Assembly: GCA_036852015.1 (NCBI GenBank)
Contig: JAANDG010000491.1
Span: forward strand, 47,748 to 111,747
Length of the DNA stretch: 64,000 bases
Reading direction: 5' to 3'
From: Pelodera strongyloides
Taxonomy: Eukaryota; Nematoda; Chromadorea; Rhabditida; Rhabditidae
The notes beneath the pieces were generated by a model that was not told the DNA's origin, ran no database searches, and saw only the letters and a program-made list of their open reading frames with translations. The number at the start of each line of letters is the position of its first letter. Position 1 is the stretch's first letter. The position numbers were made by a program, and so were the translations under genes. Of this stretch, positions 28,560 to 42,045 are shown piece after piece.

Positions 28560-31500
28560 CTAGAATTTCCAAGCCGGTTTCTTCTCATCTCGCTTATTCT
28601 TCTGAAGACATCGCATTGGTGAAGAACGACGCTCGCCTTCCGGAGGGCATAATTGATTTCTAAAATTAGGGGATAATTAAAGCGGAGTGACACGTGGTTT
28701 CGAAACGTGGAAAACTGCATTCCCATGTATTATATGCAAATTGGATCGTGCGCAGGTGGGCACAGAAACAAGGTGTTCTCAGGTTCACTTTAAGCTCTAT
28801 GTGGACTGTATTCGTGGGGTTCAACTATTTCAAATACATTAAAAAACCAGGTACTGTATTGTAAGAAAAATGCTTAGAAAAAAACAGCCTGACAAACCTG
28901 CTGCTTCCTAGGGACTTTGCTGCGGGGCTTCTGTCGCGCATTCTAGACAACGGGGACTTGGCTCGGAGTGCCGTTGGTGAACTTTCCTGAACAAAAGATA
29001 AAGATAAAGAGCACCCCGTTATATCAACCGAAATCCGCCGAAACGGTGTGGCAAGATTTAAGTTTCCCGGTGGCCAAACTTCTCTGGAAGCCGGTTGATC
29101 TCCGCCAGTTTTACCAGCTTCGAACTTTTACACCTTTGGTGGGGTGAGGCGGTGAGGGGCTCCGGGCTGGGATCGAACCAGTTATCGGTGGCGTGAGCAA
29201 GGGTCTTGCCACTCGACCACGCCCCTCCTGAAGAAAGTCGATCGGTCTACGACTCGTAAGAAATATTTCCTCGAAAAATAAACTGTCTACCTTTTCCCTC
29301 TCTTCGCTACTATCGCTCGACGAACACTGCGTTTGTCCTTGAATTTCACAGATCATGTCTTCTTTTTGCTAAAAAAAAATGAAAATGTCTTGAATTTCAG
29401 AAAAATTATTCCAAAAAACTATGCCCTTACCCAACTCTGCATTATCTGACACATACTTCTAGTTTCTGGTCCATCTGACACTGTCTGACACATCTCTGAA
29501 TTATCTGACACAAGCACCTTAGTTTCTGACCCATCTGACACACCTCTGCATTCTCTGACACAAACCTCAAGTTTTAACCCACCTGACACATTTTTTTGCA
29601 CACCTCTGACACCATCTACAACGCTCAACCTTGCTTGACTGTAAGTGAGTCTACGAGGTGCATATGTAAATACGACAACGCTGCGCTCTGTCCTGGCTCA
29701 CCTAATGATGCCTATCTATTCTATGATCAACGTTTGCACTTCACGGAGCCGAACTCGACTTCCTAATTCCCAAATCTAGCCGCCAACGTATTGAGCCACA
29801 CCAACCTGCAATGCGGCTTCTAATTCAGCGATTTTTATCTTCAGTTCTTTCTCTCTTGCCAAATCGATAATAGCCACAGTCGGTGGAGACGCCAGTTCGT
29901 CGGTTTGACATTCAGAAGATTCTCTAAAATGTTGATTTGAAAAAAAGGAATACGTGAACACGATAATTGTCGTAGTGTATGATATTTATAGTAATATGAA
30001 TTACTGTAGATGATATATGTATTAGTTTGGACCCTTGTTAGTAGGAACATAGGAACCGTTCTGAATCACGTTCGTCTTAGGGTATCCTTTTGATCGTATT
30101 TTTCGATGTATGCATCAATAAACTATTTACAGTTGTAAGAACAAAAGTCTAATATCAGAATCGGTTGAATCCGCGCTGAGTCATCTAACAAGGAGTTATA
30201 TGGCGTAGACGATGACCCACGCTACAAACTGCAACTCTACATGATAAAGTACATAGAAAAGCAGATCTGAGAAAAATAATACTGTACTATTTTTTATTCC
30301 TGGCAGCATGTGACAATGGCCTGAAATGGAGCATAACACAAACTTTGATGGGCCAAAACTCCCTTTCAAAATAAAAAATAGTACAGTATTATATTTCTCT
30401 GATCTGCTTTTCTATGTACTTTATCATGTAGCGTTCCAGTTTGTAGCGTGGGTCATCGTCTACGCCATATAACTCCTTGTTAGATGCCTCAGCATAGATC
30501 AACTTACCTAGCAATCCGTCTCCTCTCCCTCTCCCTCTCTTTCTCCAACTCCTGCTCTAATTCACTGATTCTCTCATTTTGTTGTTCATTCTCCTCCTTC
30601 AGTGTGTCTCGCTCCTCCGCCAAGTGCTCAATCTTGTCGCACAAGGTTCTGGAATTATGGGAAGTATCCTAAAACGGTATTGTAACCAGTTTCTAAAATT
30701 TGCACATGATACGCATATCCAATGTATCCTATGTAAATTTAGTTCCGGAAGCTTGCCGGACGGGCACCAAATTTTCATAGGATATATAGGAAATGCGATC
30801 ACATGCAAATTTTATAAACTGGGTACAATACGGCTTTAAAATCTCGTTGTTACTTGTTTCCTATGTTCACAGTCATCGACACCGAACACAATCTTGCTAT
30901 GCGCTTTGTTTGGAATCGTATTATCTCGCGTATTTAAAATATACTATTGTGTTGATTGAATATCAACATAACTATTGTCTTATTCTTACCGTTCAGGATT
31001 CGGATCATTGCTTTCGGCAAATGTGGCCAGCTCTTCAGTCTTTGTCTTCAGTTCACCCTAAAATGTATAAGAAATAATGGTCTCACTCTCTCTCTCTCAC
31101 CTCTCTCCCTCTCTCTCTCCCCTCCCTCTCATATCCCCTACCTTCATCTTATTGGCTTCCTTGATGAGCACGCTAATCTTATCTCTCAACTCCTCCAACT
31201 GCGCACTCTTCTCCTCATTCTCCTTTCTCTCCTTCGTCAGTTGATCCAGAAGGTTGTCTTCCTAAAATGAGCTAGAATTAATTACTGTACACTTACAGTA
31301 GTCTGTTTTACTGTATTCTAATGTATGTTCATTTGCATAAGCTGCATAAGGATGCTGGGCTACTCGATGTGTTTCAAAAACCGGCCGGTATTTCGCTTTA
31401 ATACCCTAACTAGAACTCACCTCATCTTCATCTACGAAGTCGGTTTGCGTTCCGAATGTAAGCATATCCGGAACAGCTGCAAAAAGATAAAAAATAAAAT

Positions 31501-34077
31501 AGACACCACATAAGACTTACAAGACATTCTGTACTGATTGGATCATATTGGTCCGTCTAAACTAACCTAACCCCACAAGTCTTCATGCCTCAAGTGGCAT
31601 CTGTTGAGACCGAGTAGTTTTTTTTAATAAACAGATAAAGAGTACCGGGTTATATCAACCGAATCCGCAGAAACGGTGCACCGGGGTCCGGTTCTTTTCT
31701 GAAGCCGGACGAACTGGCCTTTAAACTTCGGAGGCCAATTTTCTCGGGAAGCCGATTTATCTCCGCTGGTTTTACCCAGCTACCAACTTTTACCCCTTTT
31801 TTATATATTAAATTTTACATTTTCTAAGGAAAAGAACAGAAGGTGGAAACAAAATTCACCATCTCTCTCCTTCCTGCCGACAGCGAGAAGCGTCTTTGTA
31901 AGTCGTTCGTTTTCGTCACTCAGTTCACTTAAACAAAAGGTTTCATTACACCGGGTTATACAAACTACCGGAAAAAATTCTCAACCGAGCTACACTCTTT
32001 TACTGTAAAAGGAGAGCAATAATTTTCCATGAGCCTGTACTTCAAGTTATAAACTCTACCTCATTCGAAGCTGAGTCTCAAGTTCGTCTTGGAGTTTCTT
32101 CTCCACGAGATCTTCTAGTTCGGCCATCTAGAATAAACAAAGTGAAAAAGTAAAGATATACAGAACTCCCGAACTCTGTGACTAACCACGTAACAACCAC
32201 GGGGTTTTATCCCCTTAGTGCCCGTGGTCTACCGTAAGAAACGAAAATTCAACAAGATATGCAATTGAGCATCGATTAGCTTACCTTATTGTGCAGTTTC
32301 TGTCTTTCCGAGTGGTCTTCAGAGAACTCCTCGCTGCTCAATAACTCGTGCCTAAATTCGAAAAATCTGCACTCCTTTTTGACGCTTCCGTATACTTATC
32401 GACGGTGTGGAAACTAAGGACTAAGCATTCGGAAACTTCCAAAAAACATCTGAGAATGAATCAAGCAATCAATACGGATCGATAATCAAGCACTGCTAAT
32501 CACTCCGAGTCAAGAATGATCTATCCCAATAACCAACAGTTCCATGTTACTGATAAACTCGTTTGACTGATTATGTGTTTCAAAGTTGTTTCAATGTTTG
32601 GGCAGGGTATAAACCCGTAAAAAGGGCGACTGCTAATCGATAATAGTTGATAGTCATGTCATGATCAGCTGATCAGGAAAAAGAATGCCGTACCTAATCT
32701 CATCCTTGATCGCACTCAACTGATCGGCAGAAAGCTGATTCTCCTCGTGCACGTGCTTCTTCAGCTCTTCGATCTCAGAGTTCTAAAGTCATAATAATGG
32801 TTGAAAACTGAAACCAAAAACCTTGAGCAGGCCGGACCGTGTATTTCAGGCACGGGACCGGCGCGGAGTTCAGCTCTCTTGCGAAGACGGATATAACCTC
32901 TAAACCTCTTCCTCTTAGAATCTCGTCTCATCGTAACTCTGTAAGCTTGCCCAAAACCTTCGTCGTGTCGGGCGCTTCATCAAAATGAATACAAAAGGCG
33001 GTCCATGAAATAAAAAAGCGCAATGTTTTTTGATTACATAAGCCATACCTTGGAAGCGATCCTCGTCCTATATTCCTCCAAGTGTGCGTTCATTTCTTCA
33101 ATCGCTTGCTTCACAACATCATCAGCCTAAAAAAATATCGGCTACCCTATATTTTGATGGACCCCTATATTTTTTACGGACCCCTATATTTATTTCGGAC
33201 CCTTATATTCTTTTCGGACCACTATAACCAAATAGAGCCAAAATAACTCATTTAGAACCTTTACATACATATAGAATGTTTTTTGAAGTTGGAGCTATAT
33301 TTTCCACGCTTCCGTCTCCAGTTTTTTTGCGTCTAAAGCGTTTTTGCCCATGGTTTGTGAAGCTTGTACTGAGCAACAGTATTCTCAAGTATTATGCGTA
33401 ACTTGTGTTCCATCATTCTTTGCATGTAAAACATGGAACTATGCTGTCCCGTTTAGTGACCACAAATCACGTGTCACACCGCTTTGAAATTTACCTGATC
33501 TGAATCTCCGCCCTCCTCTGCCTTCTGTTTCTCTAGTGATTGAACTCGAGCTTCCAGAATACGTTTTTCAATCCTCAAACACTCCATCTCACGTTCGGTA
33601 CACTGAAAACACATTTTGAAAAATGAAAAGAAGAACTAAATAAATTGGTTTACCGCATACTTATGCATAACCCGAGGCACCTGCGTAAGTTGAATTTTAA
33701 CGCTGTAACCGTGTCGCTGTCGATCCTACCAACAATCCCTTGAAGCCTAACCATCAGACAGCTTCGATATGACTCACCAAAGAAAACCCTACCCACTATT
33801 CCGAATTCATCATAGATCCCCAAGCCTTTGTACGCTAGCAACATTCTAGCTATCAATAATAGAAGCTCTAACTCACTCCAACAGTTACAAGACCTAAGGA
33901 CGAAACCCCGAGGTATATCCCCAACCTGTCTCAGCTCGTCCTTGTCTGCCTGTGCCGAGTGCTCCAAGTCCTCCTTGAGTGCATTGTACTGCTCCTCCAA
34001 CTCGTTCAACTTGATGCTGAACTCCTTCTTCATCGCGTGCTCACGCAACTCGGCCTGAAATGTCAAAGGTCCAGACA

Positions 34078-34116
<39 letters not shown>

Positions 34117-37100
34117 TCTCTCTATCTCTATCTCTATCTCTATCTCTATCTCTATCTCTATCTCTATCTCTATCTCTATCTCTATCTCTATCTCTATCTC
34201 TATCTCTATCTCTATCTCTATCTCTATCTCTATCTCTATCTCTCTCTATCTCTATCTCTATCTCTATCTCTATCTCTATCTCTATCTCTATCTCTATCTC
34301 TATCTCTATCTCTCCGGCAGCCTTAGTTCGGAACATAAATTAGATATCCCATTGACGATCGATAATTTTGTTAAGTTAAGTTTTTTAGTATATTGGACGG
34401 TTTTCATGGCTTTTGGAGATTTACCGAAACATAAGGAAATCACAACAAAAAGTGTCCATACGAACTTTGATACATTGATAAAAAAGGATAGCGATCCTGC
34501 TTGATCAATTATCGATCGATCGATGGACTTGTCGTATTGATTAATTGATTTAAATCATTGTAAAAGCAAATCTAATAAGTACCTGTTGTTTTTCCTTCGC
34601 GAGTACCCTTTCATAGTTGGCCTTGGCTGATTCTTTCTCTTTGGTCACGCTTTCGAGAACCTGAAAGTTCTTAGCCTTAGGATTTATCATAAAGTTAATA
34701 ATTACAATTTAGATTAGATTACTTAAAACATATAGATGCAAGAAATATTAAAACTAAATTCGTTACGGTATGGTGTGGTGGGGACTTGGGGAACTAAATG
34801 TGGTGAATATTGAGCCACGGCGAAAATTTTGACCCAATTCCCTCTGAGGCCATATTCACCACTAGTTTCCCCACGGGGAATTCCCTGTCTTTTTCTCTGC
34901 GTGTCTCACGTTAGAATACTATTTTCTGTCCCGAGGGAATCGTACTGGTGAATTTGGTGTTTTAGTAATCCTTCTTTAGTGTTAATACACAACTGACCGC
35001 TTGTAGAGCTTGGACTTGAGATTCGTGAACGTGTGAGAGTGATTCGCTCTGAGATTGCAAGTTGCTGCGCTCCTGAAAATAGGAAGTTTAGGAGCAAAAA
35101 ACTAAGTATTACATAAACTGAGGTCAAGTAGTGGGGAAAATTTTCGTACCCTTCCACCAAAATTGGACATTTTTATGTCCCAATAGAGGTCAACCCTTCC
35201 ATCATTTTTGCCCTTTTCCACGAATTTTCCTATTGGGGTCTCGATGTATGGCAAAAATTGCCGATTTTTGCTTCCAAGTATAGCTTTAATTACCGTAGAT
35301 TGGCACTACACGAGAACAACTACAGACCGCCAAAAAATGGTCCCGCGGCGGTAGCCACAGGACTATTTTTTTCGAGCGTGCATAAACTGTGCATTTTCGC
35401 CGCCTCTAGTATTATCAATGGTGCATTTTCTAACTTTCAAAGGTGTATGCAAAATCGTACACGAGATGCACATTTGATACTTGGAAGCAAAATGCGCTGT
35501 TTTTGCCATACATCGAGACCCCATATAATTTGCTAGAAACGGGGCGTGGTTTAGACACCCTTCCACCAAATTTTACCCATTTTTCCATGAATTTTTCATG
35601 TACCCTTCCACCAATTCCGGCGTACCGAAAACAATTTCCACCACTTCTTGACCTATGAATAAATAGCTAGATGAAAAAAATCAACAGATTTAGTAAAACG
35701 GATTAAATAAAACAGAAATAACAGAAGCGTGGTGCCCACTTTTTTTTAGTTTCATGCGAGTGTTTTACAGACGGTGCCACATCTTGCAATTCAGGTGGCG
35801 GGCAGGAGCCAAAACAACAACCGCTCAACCATACATGTGCGCCACTCACCCGCTCAGTGTGGGCCGTACGTGCGCCAGGGCTACACCAGGTTGAGCGGTC
35901 TTGTGGAAAACGGGAAGTAAAGTAGCAAACATCTTGACCAAAGTGAGCTCACCTTCTCCAGAAACTCGACTTTGTTCTTCATCGCCTTCAATTCTTTCTT
36001 CAGGTCTGACATTACGGATTCCAATTCCGAGTTTGAGTTCTCGACTGAGGCCAATAGGTCTAAATTGTGTTTTAATTTGAGTTCTACTTTAGATTTGAAA
36101 CTAATATAGGAATTCCGGAGTGTTCACTTAAGTGCGCATGCTCCCTCTCTCACTACTATTTTGTTCATGTAGACGGGTAGTGTCGGCGATAATTCTATAA
36201 CGGTGGGTGCGGTGGATCTACCAAATCGCAATTTGCCCAATAAAACTGAGCTATGTGAAGAAAAAGCTAAGAATTTTCTTTTCATCATTTCATTGTGATG
36301 CACACCCTGTGGTGTTGTTTAATAAATAACTAATAATAATAATGACTTATCATAACGAACGCCGTGCGTCGAAAAGGTTATCGGTCAAACAAGTTCGGAT
36401 GTGTCGATGATGGTGAGAGCGTTTTTTTGCGTTTTTTCCCCATTACCAATTACCCAACTTTGTTTAAATGAATACATAATCATCAACGTACCACATTTCC
36501 TGCTCAGTTCCTCTTGCATAATTTCCGAATTCTTTTTACGATCTTCGGCTTCGGTGTTCAGTGAATTACATACGACTAGAGCGTCAGACATCTCGCCACG
36601 CGCCACCTCTAGCTAAATAATGGGGTTACAAGTAATTCTGCACGAAACTTGCATATATAATATGAAAAAGTAAAATACTACAAATTTTCACCATACTTGG
36701 AAACCCCATTATACACAGTAAAATTTTACCGTCCAAAGACTGTTTACGTTGAAATTTCAGTCATTTTATTTTTTTTCGTTGTTCCTAACAGTCTAAGCGG
36801 CGTCTGTAACTTTTGAACGTGTGTATGTTTAATAAATTATATTATTATTAACTCGAACCAATTATCAAACCCAAAGAGAATAAAGAAGGTCATTGTAACA
36901 ACAAACAAGAGCTGTAAAAATATAAATATTATCAAAAATTGTCAAACCTCATGTCGCACACTCTGCAACTCGGCCTCCTTTTCACGTAATTTACGTTGCA
37001 AAGAATTGACCTAAACGGAGATATAATAATAATAAATCCTTATTGGTCGATGGATGAGGCAAAAAATGAGGCAAACACGTGAATTTTGTAAATGACCAAA

Positions 37101-40100
37101 AGGAACCCTAAGATGTCAGCGCAAGTGTTTAGTTGTATAACTATGACTATAAACATTTGCGAGAATTTTGGCGAAAAATTCAAAATGTCAAAGATATTGA
37201 CGTGAAATGCGTGGGACAATATCCACAGAAAAATATTAGATTCAAAATCGGGAACGAGCAGTGCTGGGCGTGCGCTCCTTTCACGTCACGGCGCCATACC
37301 AGCGCCGCGCACACCAAACATTTTAATTGCCGCCGCCACCCGCTCACTTTACTGTAACTACGCCAATTCTCACTTCATTTTTCCACATTCTGAGACCATC
37401 CCGGCTTCCTCGGGCCTCATTTTGTAGCTCATTGAGACGGTCGTTGAACTCATCTTGCCTGAAAGGATTCTTATATTCGGGAACGATTCCCTCGGGGAAA
37501 GAGTCCCTGGGGACAGATAATAGCATTCTAATGTGAGAGACGCAGAGAAAAAGACGGAGAATTCCCCTGGGGAATTGAGTGGTGAATATAGCCTCATGTG
37601 GACTTTCTGGAGTCTACAAATATCCCAAAAATTCGGTGTGATTCTGTCAATACCGTATTTCTGCACGAAAACTGCATATATAACATGAAAAATTTAAAAA
37701 AAATATATTCTCGTGTAGTCCCAAAATACGGTAAATTTTTAGCATATTTATAGCCCCCATTAGAATTGTAGAATCTATCTGAATATGCCCTTCAGCTTCT
37801 CAACGTGTCTTCTGTTATCATGTGCCTGTTTTTGAATTTGAACACAAGTGAGAAAACCGCGCTCCAAACACCCATAGTTCGCCGAGCATCCCCCAAGGAT
37901 GAGCTACCGTAACCAAATGCAATTTAACTGGAAATTATGTTTGGCTAATTGCCCTGTGGCCGGTTTCACAAAAATGTAACTCTCGGGTAGGTTACAGGCG
38001 TCTCCTGTTCAGCGTGCTCTCTCGGCTTCGTCTCGCTGCCTGTCAAACGCAGAGAAAGCCGAGAGAGAACGATAAACAGGAGGCGCCTGTAACCTAATCC
38101 CAGCGTTAAATTTTTGTGAAAACGGCCTCTGAAGTTCAAGATCTCTATTCAATTAGCCTACCTGGCAGCTAATTCAGCCTTCAGTGCCGCTTCGTGATCT
38201 CTAAGTGCCTCTAATTCTCTGGTGTACAACATCTTAGCTGCAGCCAACTCTGTGTCGTATAGAGACTGAGCCCTTCGAAGTTTCATCTCAAATGTCTCTC
38301 CCAATCTCTCCTTCTCTGACCGAAGACTCTTTCTCTCTTCTTCTAGCCGACGGATTTCGACAATGTACCTAAAGTAAGAGATTTAGGATAAGAGAATTCT
38401 TCAATAATCAATGAGATATCAGTTCTTCCCCTAGAACCCTAGAACCTGTGTAGACACGGTAACTCTGGAACCACAGGTAGAATAGGAAGAATAGCAAAGC
38501 GTATTTATAGTAGAATATTAGATATTAGGTAAACAATATGTTGGCACGTAAGCGAAGGAACAATTGCACGTGCGAAATGATGTTAGCTGTGGAAGCCCGT
38601 CTACGGATGGTAAATGAAAATGGCGACAATTTTAAAGCGAAACACCGGCCGGATTTTGAAGCACATCGAGTACACCGGCATTCTTATCTAGCATATGCAA
38701 ACGTGCGTAGATTGGAATAAAAACTCGAACTAAATTCGAGTAACTTAGCATAAGTACGTGGAATTCAGTTGTCCACGGTGCATTTCAAAAACCGGCCGGT
38801 ATTTCGCTTTAGTGGAAAAACCACTCACTTTTGTTCCAAATTGAGAAGTTGTGATTCGGAGAACCTCTGCTCCAGAACCTGTATCTCTTTTTGGTGTTCT
38901 TGTCGTAATTTATCCAGTGCCGACTCCTTTTCACGTTCGAATTTGTCCTGCAATTAGTTTCGATACTGTACCCCGCAGTTTCGATACTGTACCCTGCAGT
39001 TTCGATACTGTATCCTGCAGTTTCGATACCGTACCCTGCAGTTTCGGTAATGTATATAATCATGTACCAATCGAGCCAAAGAGATACTCTCTATCAGCAT
39101 AACAGCGCAATTACTTTGCCTAGTTCCTACACTTAATACTAAGTAGACTGTAAAAAATATAATGTGACCGACCCATCACACTCGCTCGGGACAATCCTAT
39201 TGAGCTACACGAACCACGCTTCCACTATTGCGAATAAATTCTACTGAATAAATAAATCTTTTACGCCACAAGAGCGTGCTCCTTTATTCAAGAGTAGACC
39301 AATACATTGTTCAAAGCTTATGACTTTATCGCACTTTTCCACATTGACATTACTATAACTACTGTATTACCTGCAGTGCTTGAAAGCTCTTCATTCGGGT
39401 TTCAAAGTCCTTCTTTGCGCCTAAAACTTCCTCAGAAAGTGCGAGAATCTTGGATGAGTAGTCGGCTTCTAGTCTTCGTTCACGGTCGGCCACTCTTTCT
39501 CTAGAAGACCTTGCATGATTATGACATTCCGAAATGGTCGAAATGTCGTTTCGCCCAAAAATAGGGTCGTATCATTACGATTACACGCATGAATTCAGGA
39601 TGAGAAACTAATCCAGTACACCAAGTCGCATTGATCGACACATATTTCACTGCAGATGATTCCAACAGTGAACAGTATTTATCAGTTATAAGATCAATTA
39701 TCAGAGCAGACACTCATCAAGGGCCCACTCTGGACCCCAACCTTATTGTTAGCTAAACTGACTATCCACATGGGGCACTCTCTCCCGATCCACAACGGGA
39801 AGGAGTGGATCTCCGGTATTTTCCTTATACTTACTTGTACTCGGAAAATGTGCCCATAACATTGTATTTCTGTCGTTCGTACTCGGCTACCGTATCCTCG
39901 AGTGATTGTATTTTTCTTTTCAGTTCTGATTCACGATATCGTGGGGCTCCTGGAAGGATATGAATCGAATTAGCATAGTTACAGTATCCAGACCGTATAA
40001 TTATTTTCTTGTTAATTTGCTCAAACTTCACATTTTTCAATGGTTTGATTACATCTCTATGGTACAAAATGTGAGACGATATAGTTGTAGGAGTAAAGTG

Positions 40101-42014
40101 TGCCTCTATAAATTATTGGCAACTTACCACCGGGACTCGGTGAGCCACTCGCTGATAGTATGGACAGTAGACTATGATCAGACAAGGGTCCTTCTGGCCC
40201 TTGACAATCATTTGGAGGTGTAAGGGTGACAAGTTGCAGCTTCTGAAATTAAGGAACCTTTATGTACTTAAGGAACGCGTGATTTATAAGGAACAATAAT
40301 ATTTCATACGTAACCATTTAGGCTCGGTTCAATTGATTCAATTATCGGGTCAAGCGGGAGCCTACTTTATGCCGTGAATCATATGTTTTCATTTTGTGGC
40401 ATGCTGATTATAAAAGCAGGAGATAAAATGTGTTGCGCTTCATATATACACTCATTTTCGAAGGTGGCACAATATGTATGGTTTTGGTTTTCTTCTAAAC
40501 CAATATTTCAATTTTGAATTTCGGACTATTCGAGAAACGTATTTTGCAACACACGGTCGTGGTCCTGAGTTCACTAGAAAGTACTTGATTTTATACATCA
40601 ACTTTTGTAACGTATTCCATACACTGAAAAATCACGAAATGCAAATTCTCCATCGCGAATGCCTAATCGCCTGATTAGCATACGAAAAGCCTCAATATAT
40701 ACCCAGCCCACAGTAGGTGAGGTATCCATCTCAACAATGGCCCAATCTGTACCTCCCGGTGATATCGGCACCCAGCCCAACGCCAAGGTCGTCTTCAACG
40801 CGCCCTACGATGACAAGCACACCTACCACATCAAGGTGAGAGGGGTTCTCTTGTATTTCTCCAATTAGTGGCTAAGTGCCTTACCTTGATTGATATACCC
40901 TAATTATCAATATCTAATTCCTTTTCTTTAGGTGACCAACTCTGGAGGACGTCGTATCGGATGGGCGTTCAAGACCACCAACATGAAGCGTCTTGGTGTG
41001 GACCCACCCTGCGGAGTGCTCGACCCCAAGGAGGCTGTGCTCGTCGCCGTCTCTTGCGATGCCTTCGCCTACGGACAGGAGGACACCAACAACGACCGTA
41101 TCACCATTGAGTGGACCAACACCCCCGATGGTGCCGCCAAGCAGTTCCGCCGTGAGTGGTTCCAGGGTGACGGAATGGTCCGCAGAAAGAATCTGCCCAT
41201 CGAGTACAACCCATAAGCTTGTCCGAACAATAAAAATGAAAAAGCTCGGTTGTTTGTTTTGGTTTTCCCGTTCTCGTTATTTTGATTCTGATGTGGTTCT
41301 GTATATTGATACACTGTAATTCGTTTTCTCTCGCTTGTTGCTTGATCGGTTAGTACCATATGGGTAGCAATGTGGTTGCAACTGTGCAGTTAGTCCCTGA
41401 TTGTGAGGAAGAGAGCTAGTAATGGAACTTCGAAGCTTCGGATCGAAGTCTCGTGGAAACTTCGGATTAGTTTCCACGGGTGGCGGTAATAAGTGAATAA
41501 TATGAACAATGGTTATACGGTCGTTGTGGTGGTATACGCTATGCAATAAACGACCCTTGTATTCAGAATCTTAAATTATTTATTGTTTTGGTTTATTCAT
41601 CAAAAAAATCCCACCTGATGCGTGCTCACAAGATCTGGCTTTGGCGGAGGTGCAGGCCATGCTGATATTGTTGGATGTGAACAGTGTTCTTGAGCCGCTG
41701 CGGCAGCGCGTTGCTCAGCACCGCTAAAATATTATGATTAGCACAGTCATGTCATGCATTTTTCATGGCCCTTGGGCCCTTGTTACTGCGAACCTGCGGT
41801 ACTACTGGGTAATTGTTGCACACCAGCGACTAAAAAACTGAAATTGCAAGACTAATGATGTGTCCAGTAGGCTAGACAACAAATATTTCACGGAAACGTA
41901 ATATCATTTGTACTGACTTTTGGACCAAGAACAGCTGATCCTGTGGCCGAATCAAACAAAATGACAGATCGTTTTAGTGACGTCATTGGTAACGTGGCCA
42001 AATGTTAGACGAAA

Positions 42015-42045
<31 letters not shown>

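Noticed and set aside
33959..34504. 181-codon plus-strand frame
   Set aside because: It combines the antisense of FAM184 exon 15 with the (TCTCTA)n microsatellite.
41790..41832. Extra FAM184 exon between 42307 and 41723 ([12 protein letters not shown])
   Set aside because: Including it breaks phase in every reading, while direct joining of 42307 to 41723 keeps phase.
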